Numbered from the stretch's first letter, positions 1-12,882 are shown. The stretch is 64,000 nt of DNA from Auanema rhodensis (GCA_964057225.1 OZ059896.1:9052001-9116000), one strand, 5' to 3'. Made by a program: numbers and translations. The notes: generated by a model not told the origin, from the sequence alone.

Positions 1-2200
1 CGCTTATCAACTCTACACTCCACACATATTTGAAAACAAGTTCCATAATGAAAATCTACAACTCAGCTATTGAACGTAGTGCAAGCGCATAACGTAACAA
101 CAAAGATTAGCGTGTCTCGAACGCTTATCATGTCCACGGTAATGTGAAAAGGAATACCATATAATAGTCTATTTCAACAACAAAAATCATTAAATGAAGT
201 TATAAATAGAGCAATTTGACTCTTTTAAAGTCATAAAAACTTTTTTTTAATTCTTCAGTGTCTCTATAAAATTAAGTTACAACTCTAAATGCAATTCCCC
301 CTAGCTGAGTTATACCAGTTAAAGAACAGAAGTCACAAAGTTAAAAGACAATATCAAAAAAAGGAGAACATTGCTCTATTAGATTACTGAATACATGTAA
401 ATAGTGGCGAGTTGTATTGTTGATTTCAGAAGACATGATATTGAAAAACTTCGAAATCTATGAAACAAAGGAGCGGAACGATTTTGATCAGAAAAACAAA
501 GAGAATCAGTAGCTGATGATTCAGACAACACGTAGAATTAACACGTCATTGCATACAAACATCTTTTACAACATATAAATAATGTTTTTTTCATCCGGAA
601 GTTACAAGAATATTATTGAGAATCATTTTGTTCATAAATTCTGTTTTATTCTCATTTGGCTCATTCAAGAATAGAAAATAAAACATGTTCAGATGATTTA
701 AAACTAATTTAGCTAGCAGCTTTGAACCATGTAAGGTCAACAATCAAACCAAATTTAATGTAATTTATACAAAGGAGCGTACAAAGATTATATAAAATTT
801 ACCAATTATTTTTTATTTTATAGGAAATGTTTATTTTAATAGAATATATATGTGTATTTGAATGTATTTTTCGATCATAATCACAAAAAGTTAAAATCAT
901 TAGAGATGTAAGGATAATTTAAGTTCTTTCGAGTGCATTTCTCCTCTTCAATATAAAAATAATTACAAATATACAACAAAAAATATTGTATTTATGCATG
1001 AAACATACCGATTTCTTATTTTTCTTTACTATTAAAATAGTATAAAACATTCGATCCCTCAATTTAAATTATGAAAAACATTAATTGGGAACATAGATAA
1101 GTAAGAGTTAAAAATACAATTGTGCTGATTTTATCATACTTACATAGGTGTTAAGAGGTTTTGAAAATAAAACAAAAGGAAAAGGGTCAATACAAGTGTT
1201 TGCTTCATAGGGACACTGACAATGAAATTTCGATTAATCGAATGTTTATGTAAAAATGCAGCTTTTTCTTCCAATCAAAAAAAACTAACTTTGTTCTCTA
1301 TCTCTCTGTCATCCAGATTGAAGTTCGTGAATCATATTTAGAAGGAGCAGATGGGTCTTTGCTTATACATCATGGTTCAGTCTTTCGATATCTGAATAAG
1401 TAGGCAGATTGAAACAAAAGACACCAGATGCAGATATTGAACCCAGTTGGTTGAAAATTCAAAAAATGCTCTAGTACTTACACTAAATCACTTTTTATTT
1501 TCTTTAATCTATCAGAAAAGGAAAATGAACCGTTATATTTCAGCAAAGAAAGTACTTTTTCAATCATAAAAACAAATGATCAAGAAATTTACAGAGAAAA
1601 TAATCCGTACTTTGGAATAGCGTTTAAGTTTATCCATTCACACTGATACCTTTCAAACAGAAGCCGAAAACAGCTGCAGCTTGTACTTTTTCTACCATTC
1701 AATTCTTGAAACTCATGATTCTTTTTGTCTGATCTATATGCCGCCAAGTACAGAAAAAAGTGAAAATTATTTAATAAGATTCATAAAGACTAGACTGGAG
1801 TGAATAATTCACAGAACAAAACTATGAGTACATATTGAAGTTATTTTTTTGGTTAAGGGCAGAAGAAATTGGATTAAGTAAAAACAATACAATAAATAAA
1901 ATTACAATATGATTTAATAACTTAAAAAACACAACCATACATATGAACCTGAAATCCCACCTACAGATTTGAAAAGGTCAGTAATCAAAACGGGATATGG
2001 AACAGATGTTTCTAAAAAAACACTGGATCGTTTCGTTTATAATAGAAAGGGATCAAATTACATGGGTACAATAAGGAAAATCGCGATCGACGAGCTTTGG
2101 GAACAGTGACATCACTTGGCTCAGTAGCTAATGAATCATACATCTCAATGAATAGCTTACGATCTCTTTCTCAAGTTTATTTGTACCAAAAACCACGTAT
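1..2200. other. Intergenic / 3' flank, no convincing gene
   Basis: AT-rich sequence in which I found no run of coding-like exons on either strand, apart from one short coding-like segment at about 2047-2165 on the minus strand (see findings). The stretch next to 2200 probably carries the 3' UTR and polyadenylation signal of the BLOC-1 gene; TTTATT at about 2176-2181 is AATAAA on the minus strand. Confidence 0.5.
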
Positions 2201-3064
2201 TCATGGCGCAGGTTGTTTCATGGAGTGGAACTTCGCCTCTGTAAAATAGAAATATATTATATATTGAACAATATTGAATAATACCTAAACTGGACACATA
2301 TTGATCAAAGTAATTCGTAGCTTCCTCGAGTTTTCTAGTACTTTCATCAATTTTATCAATTTGTTCTAGATATGGTCTCAAAGAGTCATCTATAATAGAT
2401 AAGATTTTCAATAAATGAAATTTTGTTTGAACTTCAAAAGTTTGCGCATCGATCGTATCAACGGTACATGATTTAATATTTAGATTTTTATGGCACATTT
2501 AAATCATCGGAAAGTTTTTCATAATCAAAATGTATCACGTTTAGTACATAAAAGCGTTTAGGTGTACAAAATACTAAGTTTTTTTCGTGACAAGGTAACA
2601 ACTATCTCTTATAAAATCTTGAAGTTTTTATGTATTTTCTTTGAAATCGGAAAAACTTACATTTTTTATTCAGATTTTCAAGCTTATCAGCAACCTTTTC
2701 GGCAACTACTTTCATATCGCTATATCTTTGAGCAGTTGTATTATTCATCTCTTCTAAGACCTTGTATTCATCCATTGTACCTGAACATATAATATTCACC
2801 ACGTAATCCCTGTACAGTCACCAAAAAATATAATCAATTCAGGAATTTACATTATATTATCTTTTCAACACATTGAATTACCATGTTCACATGGTTTTAT
2901 TAACTTGATTCAATTTTGAACGACCGACCTTGAATTTGTCCTTGTAAAAACGATCCAACTTTAGCATACATATCATCAGCTAGATGACGGAGTTCAGGCC
3001 CTGGGGCAGGTGTTGGAGGTACCGGAGGAGAAGAAGTAGAAGCTCTTTCATTAATCTCGGCCAT
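2201..3064 (-). CDS. blos-2: BLOC-1 complex subunit 2 (BLOS2) homologue
   Basis: Four exons (3064-2929, 2780-2661, 2389-2285, 2238-2201) join in frame to 132 aa; human BLOS2 has 142. The N-terminus is Pro-rich and disordered. The rest is one helical coiled-coil region that aligns with human BLOS2 as I remember it: [19 protein letters not shown] beside YKLLENMNKLTSLKYLEMK, and [12 protein letters not shown] beside QPYLDQINVIEE, then LEAKF near the end. BLOS2 is a core subunit of BLOC-1, which works in endosome-to-lysosome-related-organelle transport (gut granules in nematodes) and in the related BORC complex. All four splice junctions have GT...AG and consistent phase. The start follows a GCTTAG acceptor directly, which suits trans-splicing. 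The next gene upstream on the same strand ends about 390 bases away. Confidence 0.9.
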
Positions 3065-3452
3065 CTAAGCTTCAAATGAAAATTTAATCATTTCGCCAAA
3101 GACACTAGATATTTTCTTGTAAATACAACAATAGAATAAACACAAAAGCAATTAAGAAGAATTTATAAAATACTTTCAGTAGCCTAGATAGAGGACAGTT
3201 GTTGGAAGGGTGCAAAATACATGAAAATGACTATATAAATTCTACAGTTTTCTATTGTTTAAACAGGGAACGTGAGCAACTAGCGCTAATACGCACATCC
3301 AATATCAGGTATTGATTGAAAAAAAAATTCAATAAATTAGAATTAATTGAGGGATATAAATTCAGTAAACGATAGCGTTATTATTACGAAGAGTATAAAT
3401 TTGTATTTAACATAACGCGGAATATCACATAGCAAAAGATAGTTGTTCAAAA

Positions 3453-5356
3453 TCATCCGGCAATTTTCTTGAATTTTCGATGGAAGTTATCGTTTTGACG
3501 ATTCCGAATATCTGAAAAGCAAATTTGAACTATACCAAAAGGAGCAAAACGGTCAAAAAACTTAAAAAAAAACTAAAAGTTACGTACTATCATGTCTGAC
3601 TGTTCGCCGTCCTCTTTTTGAATCAACTTGGACGATCAGCGGTTCGTTCGAACTTACATGACTAGCGTTAGAGGGAGAATAGATAGAAAAGCTATGGCTA
3701 TGGTTCCTATTGGATCCAATATGTGTATTATTATTTTTGGTAACATTCTGTCTATTGCCCAAGAAATTAGAAGAGGCTCCGCCATCACGTCTAGGATTAC
3801 CCCGTTCAGATCTCTCTGGGAACTTGTTGCGAGAATAAGGCACTGAAGAATACCCAGTTTATAGTATTTCAACCACTTGAATCATATATTTTGATGACTT
3901 TCTATGAAATAAATAAGCTTTTATACGAACCATTTGATGAGACACTGGAATTATGATTATCCTTTGCAGAGCCTCCATTCGACAAACATTCCGATGGTTT
4001 GTCTCGCCGTCTTCGTTTATCTTTCCGTTTTTTAATTGGAGTTACTCGATTTTTATCCGTCCGCGGATATAATGAAGATCCTCGATTATTAAATATATGC
4101 TCCCTCTTCTGTGGTGATCCTGGCTTTGATGGGCTAGCAGCAGTAACTCTGTTCCGTTCACGTTCGTTTCTTGAAATCGGGACTGATTCCGGGCTAAACC
4201 TCTCAGAACAAGTCGTCGTTGTGGCCATCACATTGTGGTCATCACGTTGCTCCGGACAGCTTGTTCGCGAAGATTCTGAACATTACGGGAATATAACTCA
4301 AGCACAACCAGGTATAAGGAAGGTGTTGAAGTCCAAATTATTCCAAGCCGTACCAGTATTATTTGTGGAACCGGACATGCGACCAGATATTCCATTCCAT
4401 GGACCATCACCACATAATGAGTTCAAACGTATCGACGGAGGATCAGAATTTAACATAGACGCTTTTTTCATTGCTTCGACATCAATAGATTCATCAAGAA
4501 AAGGAAAGTCCTCTTCATATTCGACTGAAGAATCACCTTCATCGTCATAATCCGATACTGGTGATCCCGCACCATCTTCCAGATCCTGATATCTGAACAA
4601 AACATTTATACGATATTAATGTTAAAAAAGAAAAGTATTAAAAACCAAAGAACTGACTGCTTAGAATCGGAGATGGATTGGTTGCAGTCATGTGAAGTAG
4701 ATGGTTGAATAATATCCTCATCTTCATCGGCATCACCTGTAACGGACACATTTCATTTTTAAAGCACAAGGTGAGCTTACAGCTATCAACAAGTTCGAGG
4801 TCGTCAAATGGAGGAATTGTTGCATTATGTTCTTCTGGGGTCTCTTTCTCGACAGCATGGTCTGTTATCTGGAAAATGGGAAAATTAACACCAAATTTCA
4901 AATACTAAAGAGTAAGAGGGAGAAATTTAAAAAATTAAACTGTACATTTGAAGGTTCAATACGCCTGCGTGTTCGCCTTTCACCACTTCTATTATTATAA
5001 GACTGACGCCGTTTTCTATCCTGAAACAAATCAAATAACGAAAAGAAACGAATTTATATTAACATTTCGCCTCTGGCTTCTATTTTTATCCACAATATTT
5101 CGTTCATTTTTTGGTTTACGTTGATCATCACATTCATCAACACATTCTAATTCATTAACATCAAACAAGCTTTCAACCTAAAATTCAAACTAAAAATGAA
5201 TAATCCAAAAATAAGAAAACCTCATCATCGACTGGGTCCTCCGTCCAATCTACTTCATCAACTCCTTTTAAAACTTCATCTTCTGGTTCAAACTGAAAAA
5301 AGCCAATGATGAAAAACCTTTAAAAAAGAAAAATACCTGATGGACTGCATTAGCCA
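3453..5356 (-). CDS. Unrecognised disordered protein, acidic N-half, basic C-half
   Basis: About ten short exons join in frame from MANAVHQ at 5356 to a stop at 3453. The first half is strongly acidic (for example WTEDPVDDE, DADEDEDII and DYDDEGDSSVEYEEDFPF). Two basic patches follow, one around DRKRRQSY/RRTRRRIEP and one around PIKKRKDKRRRRDK; the latter resembles a nuclear localisation signal. The C-terminal exons are rich in Ser, Asn and Arg. I see no folded domain. A nuclear or RNA-associated role is only an inference from composition. The gene lies about 270 bases downstream of lsm-8 on the same strand, and a PyPy-rich TATTTTAG acceptor sits shortly before the start, so it could be the second gene of an operon. 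No family name can be given. Confidence 0.7.
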
Positions 5357-5627
5357 TTACAAATTTATATCTTCAATATTTTCTAAAATACGGAATTACG
5401 TGCGACAGAACAGAAGACAATATAAAGATATATATGAGACAAAAACTCAATATAAGACAAGAGCGAAAAATACAGAAATTTATTATAAACAACTGAGCTA
5501 ATACAAGAAGAGATCGAATTTACCGATTAAATTAGCTATTCTTAGAAACATGAACTACAATAGAATGGAAGGCTGAATAAGAGAGTGGATATAAATGAAT
5601 GAATAGATAGATAATAATAGAAAATTA

Positions 5628-6655
5628 TTAAGCTATCCAAATGACATCAAGAGGTGGAGCCTTGATGCCGCTTAAGTCGAGACGTTTATCTAATTCTTCA
5701 TCAATTTCCCCAACGACAGCTCTGTAAATTTTGAAATTGTGAAACACAACAGATAATAATGACAAGTCTTATCAAATTTCTATGTCAATTAATGTCAATG
5801 CGACTGCGAGAATCTTGTTTACTATATTAGTGCAAAAAAAATTGTACAGTTTTGGGTTAGCAATAATCAATTAATTAAACAGAAAAGATAGAGCTTTACA
5901 CAAACATAAACCTTATCTAAAGCTTTTTTGGAATGAAGCTAACATATGGAAAAGAATAAAGAAGTACAATGCAGCCGTCATCAGACGCTAGTTAGCAAAT
6001 AATCGATTGGGTTGGCTGTGTAGCCCTTGCAATAGCAAATGCAGCAAATACTGGACTAGTTCGAAAATAGTCTACCTAATCAGGTTCACAACTTAAATTA
6101 TGCTGTTTTCTAACGCTAAAATCGAAAACGCTGTGCGACAGTTGTTTATGTTATATATGGATGAATAGCGTGGGTAGTGAAGGACGGAGGATAGGTGACC
6201 TAGTCTCCGGTCTTTGACCGATGGTCACTCAACACTTAAATAAGAGTCACGGCAATGTTATAGCCAATTGAGAACAGCTATCAAAATCATAGCATATATT
6301 TCAAGAAATTGCAACAATTTAAACTATTTTTGTTGCAAATATTGAACCTATCCAGGATGAATATACGTATAAAAGATATTTTAATTTAATTTCAAAAAGA
6401 TAAAACTTACACATTATCTCCTCGAATAATGTATAAACCTAGGGGTATCTGCTCTACACCTTGAGTTTCAGAATAAACTCTTTCGTGAGAATCCTCCAAA
6501 ACAAGATTGATTAATTGATCAAAACCCTAATTTATAAATCATCAACTAAATACCTCACAAGCTTCACAAACCTTAAGCACTCCGACAATATTTCTGCCAT
6601 CACCAGTAATTACTGATATAATTCTGTTCATGAAATTATCCAAAGATGATGTCAT
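5628..6655 (-). CDS. lsm-8: U6 snRNA-associated Sm-like protein LSm8
   Basis: Three exons: 6655-6572 (28 codons), a middle exon around 6527-6415, and a last exon ending at 5628, giving 97 aa against 96 in human LSm8. The Sm fold signatures are present: MTSSLDNFMNRIISVITGDG with the Sm1 motif, then FDQLINLVLEDSHERV, and the Sm2 core GLYIIRGDNV followed by VVGEIDEE. LSm8 defines the nuclear LSm2-8 ring, which binds the 3' end of U6 snRNA and supports splicing and nuclear RNA decay. The second intron is unusually long for this window (about 0.7 kb) and I saw no gene inside it. An AATTTTAAAG acceptor lies a few bases before the start codon. Identification is firm because the protein is small and aligns end to end with the human sequence as I remember it. 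Confidence 0.93.
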
Positions 6656-7493
6656 CCTTGCCTTTAAAATTCCATATGAAGATTTAATGGAGGAATAGGT
6701 ATAAATGTCTTGATCTTAACCAATAATAAATAAAACAAAGTACGTTGTCCTCAAAATTTATTCTTTAATCTAATATGTTGAATACGTAATCAAATCGCAA
6801 CACGTTGATATACAATAAAGATTCAACAGTAACGAAATCTCTATTAGCACCTTCAGAATGCGCAACAATCGGAATACATAACAACATAGAAAAATTCAGT
6901 CAACAAGCAGACAACAATGAGTGTATGTATCTGAATTTCATCAAATACATGAGATAACGTCAACGAATTGCTGAACCAGCAAGCAAAAAGTAAGCCGGCA
7001 TACAGCTCATAGGGATATCAAGAAAGGCCGGTAACACATGACAGGTTCTAAATTTAGACAACATCATAAGAGAACCATGAGCAATGTACTCAGCTTGGCA
7101 GTGCGATTAAAGACAATCGACAACAATAAGGTTACCATTCGAACAAAAAGCAAATTCATATGTTAAGATCTCTAATGAAAACGACCTTGCTAGGAAAGGC
7201 ACATGGATCCAACCCATCGGCCATTAAAAAATTGAACAGAACAAGGCGAGAAGGTATAAGGAACTGTGCAAAAGTAGTTGCAAAAAGGATAAGGTGCAAC
7301 GTGCAAAATAGACAAAAATTCTCCTTAAACAGAGAAGCTCACAAATGATCTTACAGTGAGAGTGCGAGTTATCGGGCTTCTAGATAGTCGAGCTAGTAAA
7401 CAACTAGATATTAGTGGGAAAAATATTAAAGAATAGAAAACGAGGACAATTTTCAAGGAGCCAAGAGAACCAAGGAGAGAGGGACCCAGCCCA
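6656..7493. other. Gap between hnRNP and lsm-8 genes; probable long 3' UTR
   Basis: About 840 bases between two minus-strand genes. The part from about 6960 to 7490 is less AT-rich than the surroundings but shows no open coding pattern on the minus strand. A 62-codon open frame on the plus strand (7160-7348) has no splice or start context. It is most simply the 3' UTR of the hnRNP gene plus the promoter or intercistronic region of lsm-8. Confidence 0.4.
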
Positions 7494-8608
7494 TTAGTAC
7501 TGCTGTTGAGCGGTAGCTTGTTGATAACGCTGCTGTCCGTTAGCGTTTCCGTTCTGACGGTTGTTACCTTGTGGTTGGTAAGATTCGTATGCGTTAGCTT
7601 AAAAAAGAAGTATAAAATTTATCTCTATCAACTTTCGTTACCTGTTCCGTTGTAAGCACTTCCGTAAGCAGCTGCAGCACCGTTCTGCTGAGGATAATAA
7701 GAGTTTCCGTACCAATCACCCCAAGCAGCTCCACCGTATGGGAGAGCTCCCATCTGTCCCCAGCTTCCGTACCATCCTCCGTTGTTAGCTCCACCACGTC
7801 CGCCATACTGTCTCATGCCATTTCCACGTCCCATGTTGGGGAATCTTTTTCCTTGTGGTACTGCTTTCTTAACGTCGCATTCGCGGCTTCCGAATGTCTG
7901 CTTTGGCAAAGCAGAAGCCTTGTCGGCGGCCTCTTCCTCCTCGAATACAATGAAGGCAAAGTTTCTTCTAGCTTTGGTAACCTTATCATAAGGCCATTCG
8001 ATATCTTCAACCTTTCCAAACTGAGCGAAGTGGCTGCTTAAGTCAGTTTGAGAAAAGTCAGATGGAAGTCCTCCTACGAAGACCTTCTTATTTTCACGAG
8101 ATTTGGCAGGCTTAACTTCAACCTTAAAAGAACTTGATAAAAAACAATGTGATAACTTAATAAAATACCTGCTTTTGCTTGATGTTCTGCTCGCGAGCAG
8201 CGAGAGCAGCCTTGCATCCCTCGCCGGTAGCAAATTCAACGAAAGCAAATCCACGGGATCTTCCAGTTACTCTATCAAATTTGACTTGAGCTTGAGCAAC
8301 TTCTCCGAAAGTAGTGAAGTGGTTGACTAAATCTTCGCTGGAGACATCATAGGCGATTCCTCCGACAAAAATCTTCCTATAATATAGATAGACCATAAAT
8401 AATAGTGAAAGCTTTTTTTTTCGATGCAAGCAGTCAATCGAGATAAAAAGTATTAAATTTAAAAAAAAACTCACTTGTCTTCATTTCCCTTGTTGCTCTT
8501 GTTACCATTGGCGTTTCCGTTGTTATTTTGAGTGTCAGAATTGGTATGACCGTTCTCCTTGATTTCTTCGATGTTATTATTAGAGTTCTTATTATCTTGG
8601 CCGTCCAT
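7494..8608 (-). CDS. sqd-1: hnRNP with two RRMs (Squid / hnRNP A/B-D type)
   Basis: Four exons (8608-8475, 8376-8169, 8122-7642, 7597-7494) give 308 aa in perfect frame. The N-terminal 45 residues are Asn/Gly/Lys-rich. RRM1 begins at KIFVGG (RNP2) and carries RGFAFVEF (RNP1). RRM2 begins at KVFVGG and carries RRNFAFIVF. The C-terminus is rich in Gly, Tyr, Asn and Gln with RGG-like and WYG repeats, ending in QQRYQQATAQQQY, a prion-like tail typical of hnRNP A/B/D. The domain order and linker fit nematode SQD-1, which binds RNA in nucleus and cytoplasm and acts in mRNA processing, localisation and germ granules. Codon use here is GC-richer than in neighbours, as expected for a highly expressed gene. 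Another hnRNP A/B/D paralogue cannot be excluded. Confidence 0.9.
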
Positions 8609-9097
8609 TATTACTAAATTTCAACACAAAATGTCATGAATCAGAAGATTTTATCTATCTCACCTCTTTAAACTAAAGAAAGGAACAGAAGTTACAAAAG
8701 TTGATTATAAAGGAAATACGAAAATAGTCGATAGACTATCTAGAAAATACCCTAAAACAAAAGAATGTATCTTAGGAAAAGATGTAGGCGTTTGTAAAGC
8801 AGAACGAGGTAAAATTGAATCAAAGCTCCTACATTCATATATAAAATTTATATATATATAAATAGGTAATTTTTTACATATAGTTCAATATAATTAATAT
8901 GCATATTCAGTTATAATGGCGGGAAAATATTATAAGACAAAAAATTAAACATAAGTAATTTTACAGTATCCACATGCGCGGCGTCACTGCATAACCCGCT
9001 TCGAGACCAATTTATAATATCAGGATTTCTTAAAACTACTCCAAAGTCAACAGTCGTTTAAATTATTTCAAATTTTATTCAACTTAAATTTGCAACT
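8609..9097. promoter_or_regulatory. Upstream region of the hnRNP gene
   Basis: Nearly 490 bases between the hnRNP start and the stop of the pseudouridine synthase on the same strand. It holds a (TA)n run at about 8857-8873 and no coding-like segment. The size is larger than a usual intercistronic gap, so the hnRNP gene probably has its own promoter here. Confidence 0.4.
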
Positions 9098-10410
9098 TTA
9101 ATTCCATACATCAGGATACTTAGGAAAAGGTTTTAAAAACATATCAGGATCATAAACAACATCTGTCAAAAACAACCCATTAGGTGGTGCAATTGGAATT
9201 TTTAAATCAAAAAAATTTGTATCTATCGGATTTTTGAGAAGCCACATAATAGTTTCTAATGATAATTTATTGTATGAATGATAAACTATGCATGACATCA
9301 TTCTTCGAATCTGAAAAAAATTGTTCTTATCAGATTTCTGGATTCGGGTTACCTGTTCTCTTAAGAATGATTTGCCTACCACTGTGACATTATAATAATC
9401 ATACAGCTCGTTTTGGAAGGTCAAATGCTCTCCTAATATTATTTTTTCAGAACTCTTACAGATAAAATGAAACCTTTAGTGATATCACAACGAAGAATAT
9501 TTTTGATAGAGCTAACGGATATTAGTTCTTTCCTTTTTTCCCTTGCGGTATGTTTATAAAACGATCCCATCACATGTACACCTATGTATTGGTTATTCCA
9601 AATAATAATTGCTTAGAATACCTTCAAAACATTTTGTTGCTCTTTGAGCTTGCTCTAAATTTAATTCTGGAGGTAATATCCATGTATAATTCCTTTCCGA
9701 AAAACATACTATGGAAGGGTCATCTCTAAGCTTTTGCCATGTATTCCAATCCCGGCATACAGCTATACGATAAGTATACCGTCTAATACATAAAAAAATA
9801 ACATTTTTAGCGGTTAATAGCTAACAAACCTATACGATACGTGCCTTCGCACACAGAAATTAGGAGAAACATGCTCCAAATTCAAAATTTGCATTCCATC
9901 TGAATTTCTTTTATGAGACAGTCTTAGAGATACGAAAAACCTCTAACTGCTAAATCCATTGTTTTGTTGCAAGTATTCATAAAAGTTATTCTAGACTTCT
10001 CATCTTCTAACCTCATAGAAGTTTCAGCCGGTATTTTACAAATAACTGAATTTCTAATGGCATGAACACCAGCATCAGTCCTAAGTTAATGAATATAATG
10101 TTATTATAAACATAATAATAGCAACCTGCTGCTGGGCGACATTCTGATGGATTCACATTCTCCTTTATTTATCAAATTTAGTGAATACAAGGAGGTTATA
10201 ACGGTCTGGAAAGAATATTGTTTCAACAATGTTGAATTCCTTCCAAGAGAGAGGAACAATTCACAAGAGCGCAAAAAATCAACATACTTGTTTAAGTAAA
10301 TCCATAACACCAAACCCAGTACCACCTCTTGCCATTTCGGGAAATCTTGACCCATCATATCCTATCCAAAAAAGAAGCCGCTTGGGAGAAACTCTTGCAT
10401 TCAAGCTCAT
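9098..10410 (-). CDS. tRNA pseudouridine synthase, TruA/PUSL1 type
   Basis: About eight short exons from MSLNARVSPKRLLFWIGYDG at 10410 to a stop at 9098. The TruA family signature SSRTDAGVHA is split by an intron and contains the catalytic Asp. The N-terminal RLLFWIGYDG..RF strand is the usual first strand of the fold. A middle block (VSYRYTYRI, then GSFYKHTAREK) and the C-terminal FLREQ..IRRMMSCIVY block match the TruA core. The C-terminus PPNGLFLTDVVYD is typical of PUSL1-type enzymes. These enzymes convert uridines in tRNA anticodon arms to pseudouridine. Overall length suits PUSL1 rather than the larger PUS1 or PUS3. The upstream gene on this strand ends only about 210 bases away, so the two may be one operon. 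The subfamily assignment is less certain than the family. Confidence 0.88.
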
Positions 10411-10618
10411 CTAGTTAATTTCTTGTCTATTTGAAATTTGCGACAGAAGAATATTTCAATGGCAAACATCAGGAAAACGGTTATCTACGTACATCACCAA
10501 GATATTTTATCTTTATTTCAAGGTTTAATAATTTGATTCAAATAATATCTTCTGTATATTTGCTACATACATATACTTTTGGTATTACACAAACAAATAA
10601 AATATATTAGAACATAAT

Positions 10619-12882
10619 TCAAATTTTCTTATATCGGCTTTGCCAACGCTGTACTATGCTCTCATTTTCAGGTGATATCTTGGAATTTTGCAATACTTCA
10701 TCAGAGTTCCAGGCTTTGGAAACTTTTTTAACGGTTTTATCAACATCTTCTAACTTTACTTTACGGTCATAGCTAACCTAAAAGATTTCCAATGATTGGG
10801 TGTAACATCTAAATTATAACCTGAACAGGTGTTACACAATCAATAAGAACGTCTGTACAATACAATAAAGCATCGATGCTTTCATTTTTTTGTTCGTCAA
10901 AATGCTAAATAAATAAAAAGGTAATATATTATGAATCAAATGTACCTCAATTAATGATTTTATAAGTCTTTGTCTAAGAACTTCAAGTTCGGGGTTACGG
11001 AAAAATATTTTAGTTAAGTTGAGATCAGCAACCTGCAAGTACAAACAGATTATTATAAACGTATTATATTAGTTAACGTCTTGTGGTGATTTAACCAGCT
11101 CAGAGTGAATCATAGAGCACAACCCTGTGAAGTCGGCGAACGGCAAACCATTAGCACAAGATGCATATTCAGCAGATCTGCCATCCATTAATACCTAAAG
11201 AGATAACTTTTAATGTTCCGAAAGTTTTGGATACCATATCTACTGCTTCTTGTATAACATCTTTATCATATTTCAATAAATCACTTTCAAATTTTTCAAG
11301 AACATTCATTGACGACTCAATTAGTTTTGAAATTTCCATTCTCGTTTTCCCTCCCTGACGTGGATAAAGATTGACAGCTAGAAAACAAATTTTTATATAA
11401 TAAAATAAAACAAAACCAACAAAAATGAGTTTGTCCTCTATCTAAATCTTCTAGAATGTAAGATGGAAGAGCAGTATTAGCAGCTATATATGGGCATGGT
11501 TTAGATGGTGTAATTTCTACCAAAGATTCTTGATTGTGAACAAGCTCTTCATTATTTTCAGCTTTTGAAGATTTAATAGTCTTTTCCTCTTTATCGTTCT
11601 CAACACTTTTTTCTTTCTCTTTATTTTTAATCTCCTCATTTGTTGAATTTTCTTCTACAAGAATTGTTTCATCTCCTTTAGATTCCTCAAAACAGTTAGT
11701 AAATAAATAAACCGATTATGAAACAAATACTTGAAGTATGCTGTCTTCGGGAACTTCCGATATAGTGCCACCCACATCTTTTATAGCTGACTGAACTTGG
11801 TTAAAAAACTTTTTAAACGTTACTGCTGGAATATTGTAGGACTTTGCAATTGTAGTAAGCTTAACTTCTTTCTCGCTACTGAGAGCGCTAAAAAAGAAAA
11901 CAAGAAATTAGCAATAAGTCAATTTCTTACATTTTGATACATTTACGTAAATTGACTAAACGTTCTCCTGTATAACTTTTTGAATTACCCGTAATCTCTT
12001 CAATGATGGGCAAAACATTTCGACCATCAATTATAAGCTCTTCTCCCTAAGACAATAAATATATTTGGAAGAATTAAGAAAACAAACTTCTTTATCGACA
12101 ATCGGAGAAGTTTCTTTTTCAACATTGAGCGACATTGAATCTTCTAAAAAGTAAACATTGCGAATTAAAAAAAGGAAATATCATACCAAGAACTGATTCA
12201 GTTTCATCAGCACTACTTTCTGCTTCCAGGCTATTCTCTTCTGGGCCTGAACCTTGACCTGAGCCTAAAAAAGAATAACTTAATGCTAATCAAATTGTTA
12301 TTACTTTTAGGCTTTTTCACTCCTGAAGGTTCATCAAAACATTCTTCATCGAAACGCTTAGCAACCGATCCTGATACAAATAAGTTAAATTATATTAAGG
12401 ATAGCATACTCTTTCTTTTGCTAATTCTTTCAGTTTTCGAAACATTCGTAGAATCTGTCATTACATTATCTTGAGACGACTGCCGACCACTACTTTCACT
12501 ATCCTTATTATCAGAATTGTTTTCGCTCAATTTATTATTGTCATTCTCTGAAACGTTACGGAAATTATGAAATATTGCAATATTTACCTTCAACCGCAGT
12601 CATAGCCTTAACGTAAATTGCATGAGATTTCATTACGAAATTTTTTTGAACGCAGCACGTTTTCATAACTTTTATGAAATCGGAATCGGTTGCTTCTTTA
12701 ATTTCAGGAACATTTTCGACTAGTACAATTGCTGCTCTCCAGGCAGCAATCTAAATAATATATAATCCATTAAATAATATTAGAACAAAACTGGCCTTGC
12801 TCTTAACTTTGACGTCCGATTCACAGATTTTGAAAAATTCTACCATAATGGGATTGGATGCATCTAACTCTTTATCAACCAT
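10619..12882 (-). CDS. Unrecognised multi-exon protein with charged low-complexity middle
   Basis: Starts with MVDKELDASNPIMVEFFK, exactly behind an AAATTTTTTAG acceptor that looks like a trans-splice site, and ends ...QRWQSRYKKI at 10619. The first roughly 90 residues look folded and helical (IAAWRAAIVLVENVPEIKEA, then FVMKSHAIYVKAMTAVE). The middle is rich in Ser, Asn, Asp and Glu (NDNNKLSENNSDNKDSESSG and similar). Two further helical blocks follow, one around NLRKCIKM..SALSSEKEVKL and one at the C-terminus (RNPELEVLRQRLIKSLIE, then YCTDVLIDCVTPVQV). No motif identifies a family. The composition suggests a nuclear protein, but that is inference. It shares a short bidirectional gap (197 bases) with the neuropeptide gene and may form an operon with the pseudouridine synthase downstream. 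Confidence 0.75.

Noticed and set aside
1229-1242. Perfect palindrome TTCGATTAATCGAA
   Set aside because: Short palindromes with TAAT cores are expected by chance in AT-rich DNA, and no gene context supports it.
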